From an uncultured Flavobacteriales bacterium (lineage in GTDB: Bacteria; Bacteroidota; Bacteroidia; Flavobacteriales_G; NORP312), in NCBI GenBank assembly GCA_905480125.1, contig CAJQPE010000049.1:1-38763 (forward strand): 38,763 nucleotides of DNA. Direction: 5' to 3'. The position numbers and the translations under genes are program-made. The notes below the pieces were generated by a model that saw nothing but the letters and a program-made list of their open reading frames with translations, had not been told where the DNA came from and made no database searches. The number at the start of each line of letters is the position of its first letter. Positions within the stretch are counted from its first letter, which is position 1. Positions 12,101-18,363 of this stretch are shown here, piece by piece.

Positions 12101-12143
12101 AAGTTTTGAAGGTGCAATTACATTATTACGAAAAGCTAGGTAA
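6192..12143 (+). CDS. Giant secreted repeat protein with C-terminal T9SS type B (CHU_C) sorting domain
   Basis: 1983 residues with an N-terminal signal peptide. Residues about 24-285 form a module with a conserved LCCRN motif near 128; the same module starts the protein at 34919. The middle (about 580-1640) has four large repeats, each opening with a GD(T/S)T.C motif and later holding a TTYT..A.DTIGGCSD motif and a TYTY.WSP motif. Three of them contain an FGDGW insert (near 8030, 9830 and 10700) and the second instead contains a MAM/reelin-like insert (about 8806-9280). A PKD-like domain lies at about 1812-1893. The last 90 residues are the CHU_C/gliding-motility-associated C-terminal domain (NRWGVKLYEY, YWDGG...DGTYF), which directs export by the type IX system. 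Many paired cysteines suit a surface protein. It is probably an adhesin or gliding-surface protein; the ligand is unknown. Confidence 0.92.
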   Translation: MNNIYKAFSLLFLIISFVYSSKATHVAGADITYECLGNDQYVVTLNVFRDCSGSTLGTTNTLDFISTCGGSFTATLDQVSVNEVSQLCPSALPQSDCGSAGFPGMEQYVYQDTVTIAPACDTWTISWDLCCRNDDISNLANPGGEEMYVESTLNSLTAPCNSSPYFTAQPIPYVCVNQQVTYNFGVVENDGDSLSFSIVSALNNVPSNIPYNFPYTGASPTPYVVPADSLTLNPATGLLTFTPTSLGIYVVVIQVDEYDNSDPLNPVLIGSVMRDIQVVVENCTNNVPDPTTGAISNLTGLATQLNNNTIELCDGSSFSFDISIADVDGLDSISLASNISQVFPGATFTPNGGNPATATIEWTAIGGNSFFNSFVVYANDNACPVPGIQTYVYTVIINQSTVASEDVIVICGQQSADISVLGGDNFVWTDMAGGDPINIGVNFECDTCDVTWALPDSTTSYIVTSDLATIGCSNIDTVVVSVVQDFGYTMAQPDTFVCLFGDCKFIVSPDTAGNFLYDWTPAAFFVDGNLTDSVAEGNVLLPDTSDVIFTVTSDWGCVKTDTFMIVASLNVQPIISILGDTTICIGDSTQLVAVNAVSYECDYTLEMFDSFGDGWNGAALDVFTNGVLDTSLTFITGVAETAIFPVSSGDTIEIVFTSGGFPSEESYILYDGEGNIILQDGPSPTNGSVYTGLVNCGLNGGAITYSWTPAGTWLSQDGLINPYAIPSFDTTYTVVALDTIGGCSDTASIDVYLVPTFGNVLTQTDNAICLLDSVTFNVTPDVADTYTYEWSPASLFPNNTIANPTGGFTNSGNNSPQVSITNSFGCSKIENFVVTVSNNVAPLLEVSGDSTICAGDSSQIFANVVNTGVGIIDDFEGGIGAGWQTINNGISSPACGSNNGTDGLFFDGPVPREAITNAINVQSGGTIDFCMFVGNDVLGSFTCENADLGEDIELSYSVDGGANWVNIQIFLQSEWDATGSSPNAWQCYSIPIPAAAQTNATIFMWNQPSPSACTGCDSWSIDDVAITPIGGNYQYAWTPTATINDSTLANPWVTPTQLSTTYFVLAYDTIGGCSDVDSVTVSMVNSFNVATFLSDTAICLYEEFEMSVTPPADTTYTYTWSPSAYLSSVTDSAVIADTVATSGWLEYIVETANPFGCQRTDTFRVQVSEGAQPILTIAGDSTMCQADTTTLFTVFNASTPITCQYCFNMYDDFGDGWNDSYAQLWLDGVLLQDSLFAQNPWGNGDSAVDICFDIAEGSNIEVVFVPVGPFDTEISYYFGQDLLGSVGSDTLFSDGLNGTAPAGGSVYTTIASCGSDAFPSLAFDWSPTTSLLNPDSNITNAYPSGDQSYTLIGLDTIGGCGDTAYYNVYVVPSFEPSVTASDSVICLLENVVFDINVTPTPTTTYTYDWEFSSYLASNSGSTNTASNIDVPGDLTFNYTVSSPEDCNKIGTASVFVSTGIQPEISAVDDTICEGNTISLNPTLVGLSLTADSCELTLEMFDSFGDGWGGASFDIIINGAITDSHTLLNGLDSTLTFSVGVTDEICVNYSDGAFPDEVTYVLSLGSQILLSDGFNVDGLAPDQGQVWCAVQVCGLNDATYAYDWSPSSSLTSDNTKFTVASPESSTTYQIIVTDTIGYCADTAEIDITVIEIPQPSVSSPGSFCENQPPINLQTLVDIQGGTWSGSGIVDPVLGTFNPNDGIIGLNTINYTVTILGCTGDTTFNIPINIIPDAPSALTNSPYCQATLISNVIGNGSGGLLTWYEYNQITSIDTGTTPNLGIAGESDTLYVNETLNGCTSPFTAVAIEVIPQPNVSFTGNNAPDSTQGLIPMDVILSNSSDDGLSYVWNFGNGTASGVQDPGTIIYNSTGDYIIILVGTDSNGCQNSDTLLVDADDVTFIPIVFSPTGDGINEVFKVTGFPEDDFLCVIYNRWGVKLYEYTDPINGYWDGGTHPDGTYFALITYTDWGGEEKSFEGAITLLRKAR

Positions 12144-12180
12144 TTTTATTAACCGAAACTACTGCCTATCCTAGAAACGA

Positions 12181-12208
12181 AAAAGCACCTACTTCTGTAG
12201 GTGCTTTT
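12181..12208. terminator. Bidirectional intrinsic terminator
   Basis: AAAAGCACCTAC and its perfect reverse complement (12-bp arms) flank the loop TTCT, with A/T tracts on both sides. It follows the giant secreted-protein gene and faces the convergent MerC-like gene. The rest of the gap (12209-12427) holds no recognisable gene. Confidence 0.88.
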
Positions 12209-12427
12209 TACTTAATGTTTACAAAGCAAAATCGTCTTAATACTGTTCTTTTTGAAGCTCATCAATTAACTGCTCAAGGATTTCTTTCTCTCTCCCGCTC
12301 TTCAAAAATTATAGATTCCTAGACTCTTTTTAATGCACATTTTTTCGTTGATCTTCCTCCAATAACAATGGGAAGGTGCACCCATGTATTATTAGATTGT
12401 TCTTAAAAAGAGGGAGATGTATTTTCG

Positions 12428-12802
12428 TTAATGTAACGACCTATGGTTGTAAACATGCGCAGTTGCTAAAAGGAACCCCGCGATTGGCATAAGTAACATT
12501 TCCATATGCACTATACCTGTATGTAAACTAATTATTAAGCCAAAGCTTATAGCAAATAACAAAAAAGGTAATGATTTTTTGTGTTTCAAATAGCCAATAG
12601 TAAATGAAGACGATGCAATGATAAAACTCACCAAAATAATCGCGTGTTCTACAGATTCGCCAAAGAAAAAATTATCTTTTAACATCGGTTGCGCCATCAT
12701 AAGCATTGGAAATACAACACAATGTATGCCGCATATAACAGACAATGCTGCACCAACAAGATCTATGTTTATCGACTTAATTCTATGTAGTATCTGACTC
12801 AT
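12428..12802 (-). CDS. MerC-family small membrane protein
   Basis: 124 residues with about four hydrophobic membrane segments (roughly 15-35, 48-68, 74-92 and 96-116). The first segment carries a CxxHC motif (Cys24, His27, Cys28), the metal-site arrangement of MerC-like proteins; a His pair (HTGIVH) lies in a later segment and the tail is His-containing. MerC proteins are inner-membrane carriers first known for mercuric ion. In Bacteroidota, members like this one commonly lack any mer operon, and this one has none nearby. It is divergently transcribed from a Fur-family regulator 72 bp away, and the gap is packed with TTGCAA boxes that cover its promoter. I infer metal-responsive expression and a role in zinc or a similar ion; the substrate and direction of transport are not shown by the sequence. 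Confidence 0.78.
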   Translation of the reverse strand: MSQILHRIKSINIDLVGAALSVICGIHCVVFPMLMMAQPMLKDNFFFGESVEHAIILVSFIIASSSFTIGYLKHKKSLPFLLFAISFGLIISLHTGIVHMEMLLMPIAGFLLATAHVYNHRSLH

Positions 12803-12815
12803 AACTGAAACTCAG

Positions 12816-12849
12816 TTGCAAAAGTATACTATTTGCAATTCTGTTGCAA
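12816..12849. promoter_or_regulatory. Putative Fur/Zur-type operator between the MerC-like and Fur-family genes
   Basis: Three copies of the self-complementary hexamer TTGCAA lie at 12816-12821, 12833-12838 and 12844-12849. The last two form the dyad TTGCAA-N5-TTGCAA, which recurs twice before the TonB receptor gene at 15840-15894. The boxes overlap the core promoters of both divergent genes, so a bound repressor would block both. Confidence 0.72.
12819..12849 (-). promoter_or_regulatory. Promoter of the MerC-like gene
   Basis: On the minus strand, TACTTTTG (12826-12819) fits the -7 consensus TAnnTTTG. A TTG at 12849-12847 lies 20 bases upstream as the -33 element. The box ends 16 bases before the ATG. 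Both elements overlap TTGCAA hexamers. Confidence 0.6.
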
Positions 12850-12861
12850 GTGTTTTCTTTG
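12833..12861 (+). promoter_or_regulatory. Probable promoter of the Fur-family gene
   Basis: TTG at 12833-12835, an 18-base spacer, then TTTCTTTG (12854-12861), one mismatch from TAnnTTTG. It ends 13 bases before the ATG at 12875. The -33 element lies inside the TTGCAA dyad, which suggests autoregulation. Confidence 0.45.
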
Positions 12862-12874
12862 TAAATTCGCAGAC

Positions 12875-13285
12875 ATGGATACGGAAAATATATTATCTGA
12901 ACACGGGCTTAGAAATACCGAGGCAAGACATGGCGTTCTTGATGTGTTTAAAAAATATGACTATGCCCTTTCTCACAGTGATTTAGAAAAAGAGCTGCAA
13001 AAATATTTCGACCGTGTTACGATATATAGAACAATCCACGCGTTTCTGGATAAAGGCATTATTCATAAAGTTATTGACGATTCAGAATCTGCTAAATATG
13101 CTCTTTGTGCTGATGAATGCTCCTCAGACCGACACCATGATAATCACGCACATTTCAAATGCACAAAATGCGGGAATTCGGAATGTCTTAATCATGTTCA
13201 AGTTCCAAACATCAATTTGCCTAGTGGGTACCTTGTTAGTGAATCTAACCTCTTAATTGAAGGGGTTTGTAAATCTTGCAACTAA
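12875..13285 (+). CDS. Fur-family metal-responsive transcriptional regulator, Zur-like
   Basis: 136 residues from the ATG at 12875. An upstream in-frame ATG at 12833 is rejected because it lies inside the operator/promoter region and would add a Cys-rich stretch foreign to the family. The N-terminal half is a winged helix with the typical DRVTIYRTIHAFLDKGII segment (46-63). The C-terminal half has a His cluster (HHDNHAH, 87-93) for the sensory metal site and two CxxC pairs (Cys96/Cys99 and Cys132/Cys135) for the structural zinc of Fur proteins. It probably represses the MerC-like gene, itself, and the receptor-lipoprotein operon through TTGCAA-N5-TTGCAA. The ZnuD-like character of the receptor favours zinc (Zur) over iron; the sequence alone does not prove the metal. 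Confidence 0.9.
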   Translation: MDTENILSEHGLRNTEARHGVLDVFKKYDYALSHSDLEKELQKYFDRVTIYRTIHAFLDKGIIHKVIDDSESAKYALCADECSSDRHHDNHAHFKCTKCGNSECLNHVQVPNINLPSGYLVSESNLLIEGVCKSCN

Positions 13286-13288
13286 CAA

Positions 13289-13310
13289 AGGCCTTCCCGG
13301 AGGAAGGCCT
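13289..13310. terminator. Intrinsic terminator hairpin between convergent genes
   Basis: AGGCCTTCC and GGAAGGCCT (9-bp GC-rich arms) around the loop CGGA, directly after the stop codon of the Fur-family gene. It lacks a long T-run but can serve both this gene and the convergent lipoprotein gene. Confidence 0.7.
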
Positions 13311-13367
13311 CAATTAATAAACCATCGGGATAATTAATCCCCAAATAAAGCAATCAAACCCTATTCA

Positions 13368-13586
13368 TTAATGCTCTTCACCACAGTGAACAGTATATGT
13401 AGTTCCACTAATTATATATCCATTTGCTTCTAAATCTTTAATTTCATCCCCGCACTTCTCACCGAGTTCCACTTCATCTCCATTAGTATCATCATAATGA
13501 CATTCGTGACATTCCTCTTTTTTACATGCTGAAAGCATTAGCATTGAGCTTACAGCTAGTACCGACAAATAATTTAATTTTTTCAT
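13368..13586 (-). CDS. Small Cys/His-rich lipoprotein coupled to the TonB receptor
   Basis: 72 residues. A signal sequence ends in a lipobox (LSAC, Cys21), so the mature form is about 52 residues and membrane-anchored. It starts with KKEECHECH: Cys26, His27, Cys29 and His30 form a tight potential metal site (formally also CxxCH). Cys45 and Cys68 with His67 and His72 follow, and the protein is otherwise acidic. Its ATG overlaps the receptor's TGA in an ATGA arrangement, so the two are translationally coupled and share the upstream operators. I do not recognise a named family, although short lipoproteins with a similar cysteine pattern are common in Bacteroidota. A role as a surface metal-binding partner of the receptor is inference; disulfide-stabilised structural function is the alternative. 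Confidence 0.85.
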   Translation of the reverse strand: MKKLNYLSVLAVSSMLMLSACKKEECHECHYDDTNGDEVELGEKCGDEIKDLEANGYIISGTTYTVHCGEEH

Positions 13587-15838
13587 GATTTCTGTTTTTT
13601 TGTTGATTTTGAAAATTTGATAATAAGATTTACATAAAAATTCCTTCCGGGATTATTTAGTCCTAGCATCTTTAACCTTGAAAGATGATCGAAATATTGT
13701 TCGTTGAAGACGTTTTTCACTCCAATTCCTAGCTCTAATGGAAGTCGGAAATCTGCTTCAAGATTAATGCCGATATTAACTAAGTTGTATGCTGCACTCA
13801 TTGATTCAAATTGCGCTATTCTATTTTGCTGAAAAAAATGCTGATGCTGAATTACAACATTTTTCAATTTTATTTTAGCACTATTATTAAAATCATACTT
13901 AAAAAAAGTATTAATCCGGCTATGAGGAATTCTTGGAAGAGGGTTAGCTGATTCATCTGTTGCATATACAATGGAGTAACTACTCTCTAAATGAAGGTTG
14001 TCTATAAAATGTGGGTGGTAGTGAAATCCTAGACTACCTCCTGTAAGAACAGCATAGTTCGCTTGTTTATATTGGAAAACAGGTAAGTCGTCTATTGTCG
14101 AATCTTGAGGACTTCTGTATATATAATCCTTAATTCGGTTATAAAATGGATTTAATACAAACTCAAAATGCTCTGAATGATATTCGTATGAAATATCTGC
14201 CTGTATTGCTTTTTCACTTTTTAAGCCCTGATCTCCTATATCGTATGTAAGTGTGCCGTGGTGAACCCCATTTGACAAAAGCTCAATTGATTGTGGCGCA
14301 CGATATCCGCTTGATATGTTACCTCGAATCGTTGATTTTTTGGTGTCTCGCGAAACTCCAAAAGAGTAATTAACTCCAGAATATGTGTTGTTGATTGGAT
14401 CATTCCCGTTAAAAACAGCCGTTGTTGTAATTACTCTGGAATCTAATCTTACACCGCCTTCGGCAACCCAATTCAAAATTGCGAAATTTGCTAACAAGTA
14501 GGCCCCATTATCGACTGTTACAGCATCCGGAACCAACATTTCCGAGGCATTATCATGATTCGAATTGTTTTGATACATCCCCTGAATTCCACCAGTCAGT
14601 TTTAGTCCATTAGAGAAATCTCCTTTATAATAAAGATTATAAAGTCCATTGCTAAGAGTCATATTGATTCCTGGAACAGACACCTTCTCATCAAACTCTG
14701 ATAGTTGATTAGATGTGTACCCAATGTTCGCCACAACTTCACCATTGGCGAGATAAAACTTGTTATTGAATAACAAATAATGGTTAGTAATCGATTGGGC
14801 CGGAATTACGGCTTTTCGATTTTGTTCAGTGGATAGAAACAAATAAGAATGTACTTGTTCCTCATGTGTGTGTCCCGGCAACCCAATCCTATTGTAAAGA
14901 TAGTTATAGCGAATATTACTAACCCATTTTTTTCTATTAAACCCTATCGAAACTTTGGCATTAGTTTTCTTAAACCTGGAATTCTTTACATACAAACTAT
15001 TAGGAATTTGATAATCAGCATGATTGGCATAATTCAAATATGCATTAACCCTAATATTCTTTTTAGCTGTTCGCAACGATAAAGTATTATCAAAACCCAT
15101 TGTAACTGAGTTAAACTTGGAGCTTAGTTTCGAACCAAATGAATTTTGATTTGCATAGGGTTCATCTACGAAATAAACAACCCCTCCCAAAGCATCTGCA
15201 CCAAACAATAAGGAAGCTGGTCCTTTTATGATTTCCACACTACCAATTCCGATCTCGTCTACTCCCATTCCATGGTCTCCACCCCATTGCTGATTTTCAA
15301 TTCGAAGTCCATTCAGATAAGTGACAATTCGTGAGCCCGACAAACCTCTAATTACTGGCTTACTTATGCCAATGCCAGTGGTAGATTGGTATACCCCTGG
15401 AATGTTTGAAATTGCTTCACCTAGCGTATTAGGCTGAATTAAATTTAGCTCATAGACCTGACGAGACTCTATATTAGAAATTGTCTGATTCTGGATTTTC
15501 CCCCCAAGCGAAGAAACTATGATTTCCTCTAACTGAAGATGACTTGGTTCAAGAAAAAAGGTATCTAATGCACCAGTATTTGTGTTTCCCACCGCAATTA
15601 AATTTGCATATCCAATAGCAGAAACCTTGATTGTTAATTCTTTTGGTAACTCACCAAAGTAAGAAAAAGCACCAATAGAGTCCGCTAATGTGCCAGAACC
15701 AATATCTAGATAATAAATTGTTGCATACGGAATAGGCAGGTTAGTTTCTAGATCTATAACCGTTCCGCCTCCCATGCCCTGAGAAAACAACAGGCCGGGA
15801 AAGAATATCAAACAAAATATTACAATATATCTTTTCAT
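13583..15838 (-). CDS. TonB-dependent outer-membrane receptor, ZnuD-like (probable zinc uptake)
   Basis: 751 residues from the ATG at 15838-15836, which is followed at once by a good signal peptide. The in-frame ATG at 15886 is rejected because it would place the operators and promoter inside the gene. After the signal come a carboxypeptidase-regulatory-like domain (about 25-110), the plug (about 120-235, with PVIRGLSGSRIV and IEIIKGPASLLFGADALGGV) and a 22-strand-type barrel ending in an aromatic-rich strand. Near residue 320 there is an LPGHTHEEQVH loop, the His-rich GLPGH motif of ZnuD-type zinc receptors. A barrel receptor moves its ligand across the outer membrane using TonB energy. Two 17-bp dyads cover its promoter. 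Confidence is high for the receptor and moderate for zinc. Confidence 0.9.
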   Translation of the reverse strand: MKRYIVIFCLIFFPGLLFSQGMGGGTVIDLETNLPIPYATIYYLDIGSGTLADSIGAFSYFGELPKELTIKVSAIGYANLIAVGNTNTGALDTFFLEPSHLQLEEIIVSSLGGKIQNQTISNIESRQVYELNLIQPNTLGEAISNIPGVYQSTTGIGISKPVIRGLSGSRIVTYLNGLRIENQQWGGDHGMGVDEIGIGSVEIIKGPASLLFGADALGGVVYFVDEPYANQNSFGSKLSSKFNSVTMGFDNTLSLRTAKKNIRVNAYLNYANHADYQIPNSLYVKNSRFKKTNAKVSIGFNRKKWVSNIRYNYLYNRIGLPGHTHEEQVHSYLFLSTEQNRKAVIPAQSITNHYLLFNNKFYLANGEVVANIGYTSNQLSEFDEKVSVPGINMTLSNGLYNLYYKGDFSNGLKLTGGIQGMYQNNSNHDNASEMLVPDAVTVDNGAYLLANFAILNWVAEGGVRLDSRVITTTAVFNGNDPINNTYSGVNYSFGVSRDTKKSTIRGNISSGYRAPQSIELLSNGVHHGTLTYDIGDQGLKSEKAIQADISYEYHSEHFEFVLNPFYNRIKDYIYRSPQDSTIDDLPVFQYKQANYAVLTGGSLGFHYHPHFIDNLHLESSYSIVYATDESANPLPRIPHSRINTFFKYDFNNSAKIKLKNVVIQHQHFFQQNRIAQFESMSAAYNLVNIGINLEADFRLPLELGIGVKNVFNEQYFDHLSRLKMLGLNNPGRNFYVNLIIKFSKSTKKQKS

Positions 15839-15839
15839 T

Positions 15840-15894
15840 GTGCAATCGTGTTGCAAATATATGTGTTTGTTTTGTTTTTGCAACATAGTTGCAA
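15840..15894. promoter_or_regulatory. Double operator upstream of the ZnuD-like receptor operon
   Basis: Two dyads of the form TTGCAA-N5-TTGCAA: 15878-15894 is perfect (spacer CATAG), and 15840-15856 has one mismatch (GTGCAA, spacer TCGTG). The same dyad lies at 12833-12849 beside the Fur-family gene. The first dyad begins two bases upstream of the receptor ATG and overlaps the -7 box; the second contains the -33 TTG. Confidence 0.75.
15854..15883 (-). promoter_or_regulatory. Promoter of the receptor-lipoprotein operon
   Basis: On the minus strand, TTG (15883-15881), a 19-base spacer and TATATTTG (15861-15854) match the Bacteroidota -33/-7 pattern. The box ends 15 bases before the ATG at 15838, which also supports that start. 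Both elements lie within TTGCAA operator boxes. Confidence 0.7.
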
Positions 15895-15926
15895 TTTAAT
15901 TTTAATCTAATACTACCTTTATCCCA

Positions 15927-16562
15927 ATGTATTTTGACCTTTTTCAGAGCAAGCTGTTAGCTGAACTTGAAAAGCCCTTACCGGGTATTGACTCCCATTA
16001 TAAGTTGGCCCCTCATAGGAGTCTAACCAGAAAAAAAGCACAGGAAAAAGACCCTAACCCTAGGCTAAGTGCGGTATTAGCATTACTATTTCCAAAAAAT
16101 AATGAACCACATATTTTGCTTACACTACGCAACTCATATAAAGGAATTCATAGTAAACAAGTCAGTTTTCCTGGTGGAAAACGAGAAGAAATTGACAAGT
16201 CATTTGAACAAACTGCGCTTCGAGAAACTGAAGAAGAGGTTGGAATTTCTCCAAAATCTATTCAAGTTATTGGTCAATTAACAGAAGTTTATATTCCTCC
16301 TAGTAGGTTTTTAGTTCACCCTTTTGTTGGTGTCACCTCTTCTAGCCCTATTTTCAAACCAGATGCCCATGAAGTTTCCGAAATTATTGAATGCTCTATT
16401 TCTCAGCTACTCGATGACTCAATTATTAAAGAAAAATACATTTTTGTAAATACTCATCGAAAAATTAAAACCAAATATTTTGATGTTAATGGGCATATTG
16501 TTTGGGGAGCCACGGCTATTATGCTTAGTGAATTGAAAGATATTATAAAACAAATCGTATGA
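15927..16562 (+). CDS. Nudix hydrolase, CoA-pyrophosphatase type
   Basis: 211 residues. The Nudix box begins at Gly83-Gly84 and ends with RETEEEVG (99-106); Arg99, Glu100, Glu103 and Glu104 are the magnesium and catalytic residues. The preceding SFPGGK and the AA.L...P..L...R introduction resemble the NUDT7/CoA pyrophosphatase group, which cleaves CoA to 4'-phosphopantetheine and 3',5'-ADP. There is no signal peptide. The gene diverges from the ZnuD-like receptor and its ATG lies only 33 bp from the double operator, so the metal regulator could influence it. Its TGA overlaps the next ATG (ATGA), so it is translationally coupled to the M14 peptidase. The exact substrate is inferred from family resemblance. 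Confidence 0.88.
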   Translation: MYFDLFQSKLLAELEKPLPGIDSHYKLAPHRSLTRKKAQEKDPNPRLSAVLALLFPKNNEPHILLTLRNSYKGIHSKQVSFPGGKREEIDKSFEQTALRETEEEVGISPKSIQVIGQLTEVYIPPSRFLVHPFVGVTSSSPIFKPDAHEVSEIIECSISQLLDDSIIKEKYIFVNTHRKIKTKYFDVNGHIVWGATAIMLSELKDIIKQIV

Positions 16563-18271
16563 CTAAACTTTTGATTTTAATCTTTATTATAGTTATCGGT
16601 CAAATTGGGGTTTGTCAACCTTATTTAGAAAATAAAACATACACCTATCAAGAGGCAATAAACGAATACGTTAAACTTGATGATTTATACCCAAATGCAA
16701 AACTTTTTACCAAAGGACATACTGATTCGGGGAAGCCATTGCATTTATTCGTAATAACAAACGATGGAGAATTTAACGCTGCATCTGTTCACCAAAACAA
16801 TAAGCGTGTTTTGTTAATTAACAACGCAATTCATGCGGGAGAGTCTTGCGGAGTTGATGCATGCATAGAACTCTCCAAAGATCTTTTAAATAATGATCAA
16901 AATAACCTTTTAGAACACGTTATAATCTGTATAATTCCGGGATACAATGTTGGCGGTATGCTCAGTAGGAATGGTACTTCGCGACCGGGACAAAATGGGC
17001 CTGAAGAATATGGCTTTCGAGGTAATGCCAAAAATTTAGATCTTAATCGTGACTTTATTAAGTGTGATTCTAAAAATGCAAAAGCGTTTACTCGAATTTA
17101 TCATGAGTGGAATCCAGATGTTTTTATCGACACCCACACCACCAATGGTACCGATTTTCAATACAACATGAGTATAATTACAACACAGCCTGACAAACTT
17201 GACCCTTTAATCAGGAATTATGTAAGAGAAAAGATGAACCCTGCCATCTATCAATCCATGAAAGCTGCCAATTTTGAAATAACTCCATACATATCGGCTT
17301 TGAACAAAACGCCTGACAGGGGATTTAAAGATTACCTCGAAACACCAAGATATTCGACTGGTTATACTGCTCTTTTTAATACTATTGGTTATGTAACCGA
17401 AGCACATAAATACAAACCATATAAAGACCGAGTGGAATATACGTATCAATTTATTCTGAAAACTGCAGCTTGGATGAACCGAGATTATAATCAGCTTGGC
17501 TTAGTTCGTGAAAAAGCAGCAGCTGAGTTACGAACTCAAACTAAATTTGATATCTTCTGGATGCCAGATACTGTTAATTATACCGAAGTTGATTTTAAAG
17601 GTTATCGTGCAGAGAAAAAATCTAGTATAACAACCGGAAGCGAGATTCACTATTACAATCACGACAAACCATATACGAAAAAGGTAAAATATTATAATAG
17701 ATATTCTGCTTCGAAAACAGTTATTCGCCCTAATGCTTATCTCATTCCACAAGGCTATTCTGATGTGATCAATCGCTTAAAAGAGAACAAAATTAAAATG
17801 AATCAGATATTTGCTGATACTCTCATGGAAGTTGAAGTTTACTATATAGAAAATTATAAAACAGTTAAAAATCCATACGAATCTCATTACCTCCATTACG
17901 ATGTAAAAATTCGAAAAGACAAACAGTTTGTGAAGTTCTATAAGGGAGATTGGTATATTCATGCTAACCAATCAGGCAACCGGTATATTATAGAAACTCT
18001 TGAGCCAGAGGCGCATGATTCATATTTCGCTTGGAATTTTTTTGATGGCATTTTGCAACAGAAGGAATGGTTTTCTTCTTGGCATTTTGATGATGAAGCT
18101 GCAGAAATTTTACGCCAGAATGCTGATATAAAAGCAGAATTCAATAAAAAAAAGCTAAACGACAAAGAGTTTGCGGATGATCATTTTTCTCAGCTGTACT
18201 TTATTTTTAAGAGGTCAGAGCATTATGAACTAACACATAATCGCTATCCGGTATACAGGTTAGTGAATTAG
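16559..18271 (+). CDS. Exported M14-family zinc carboxypeptidase
   Basis: 570 residues with an N-terminal signal peptide of about 20 residues. Zinc ligands are visible: HAGE with His92 and Glu95, and His193 in the DTHTTNGTDF segment. The LNRDF segment (Asn163, Arg164) fits the substrate-carboxylate site, and Glu281 in VTEAHKY fits the catalytic glutamate. The catalytic domain spans about 30-320; the remaining 250 residues have no motif I can name. M14 enzymes remove C-terminal residues from peptides, here probably in the periplasm or outside the cell. It is coupled to the Nudix gene by an ATGA overlap. The two activities have no obvious shared pathway. Confidence 0.9.
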   Translation: MTKLLILIFIIVIGQIGVCQPYLENKTYTYQEAINEYVKLDDLYPNAKLFTKGHTDSGKPLHLFVITNDGEFNAASVHQNNKRVLLINNAIHAGESCGVDACIELSKDLLNNDQNNLLEHVIICIIPGYNVGGMLSRNGTSRPGQNGPEEYGFRGNAKNLDLNRDFIKCDSKNAKAFTRIYHEWNPDVFIDTHTTNGTDFQYNMSIITTQPDKLDPLIRNYVREKMNPAIYQSMKAANFEITPYISALNKTPDRGFKDYLETPRYSTGYTALFNTIGYVTEAHKYKPYKDRVEYTYQFILKTAAWMNRDYNQLGLVREKAAAELRTQTKFDIFWMPDTVNYTEVDFKGYRAEKKSSITTGSEIHYYNHDKPYTKKVKYYNRYSASKTVIRPNAYLIPQGYSDVINRLKENKIKMNQIFADTLMEVEVYYIENYKTVKNPYESHYLHYDVKIRKDKQFVKFYKGDWYIHANQSGNRYIIETLEPEAHDSYFAWNFFDGILQQKEWFSSWHFDDEAAEILRQNADIKAEFNKKKLNDKEFADDHFSQLYFIFKRSEHYELTHNRYPVYRLVN

Positions 18272-18363
18272 TATTCTTTAGGTTAACCCGTTAGGCACAA
18301 TTTTTGATATTAATCAGCATTTACCAAATTAAATACCTGCTTAATTAGACTTCCTTCCAAGAA

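Noticed and set aside
12237-12305. A 22-codon minus-strand frame starting with TTG in the gap after the first giant gene, with a charged helical sequence (EKEILEQLIDELQKEQY).
   Set aside because: It has no ATG, is preceded closely by a stop and has no promoter box; it could be a remnant of a gene end, but evidence is too thin to annotate.
12833-12874. An upstream start for the Fur-family protein adding 14 residues with several cysteines.
   Set aside because: The stretch overlaps the operator and promoter and is not typical of the family; the ATG at 12875 begins exactly where family similarity does.
13326-13341. GGGAT-AATTA-ATCCC hairpin after the Fur-family terminator.
   Set aside because: The stem is only 5 bp with no T-run; the stronger hairpin at 13289-13310 already explains termination.
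13368-13586. The CxxCH of the small lipoprotein read as a c-type heme site.
   Set aside because: The protein is only about 52 residues when mature, has no visible distal ligand or cytochrome fold, and its context is metal uptake; a metal site or disulfides are more likely.
15839-15886. An upstream in-frame ATG at 15886 that would lengthen the ZnuD-like receptor by 16 residues.
   Set aside because: It would put the -33/-7 promoter and both operator dyads inside the coding region and place a charged stretch before the signal peptide; the ATG at 15838 fits better.
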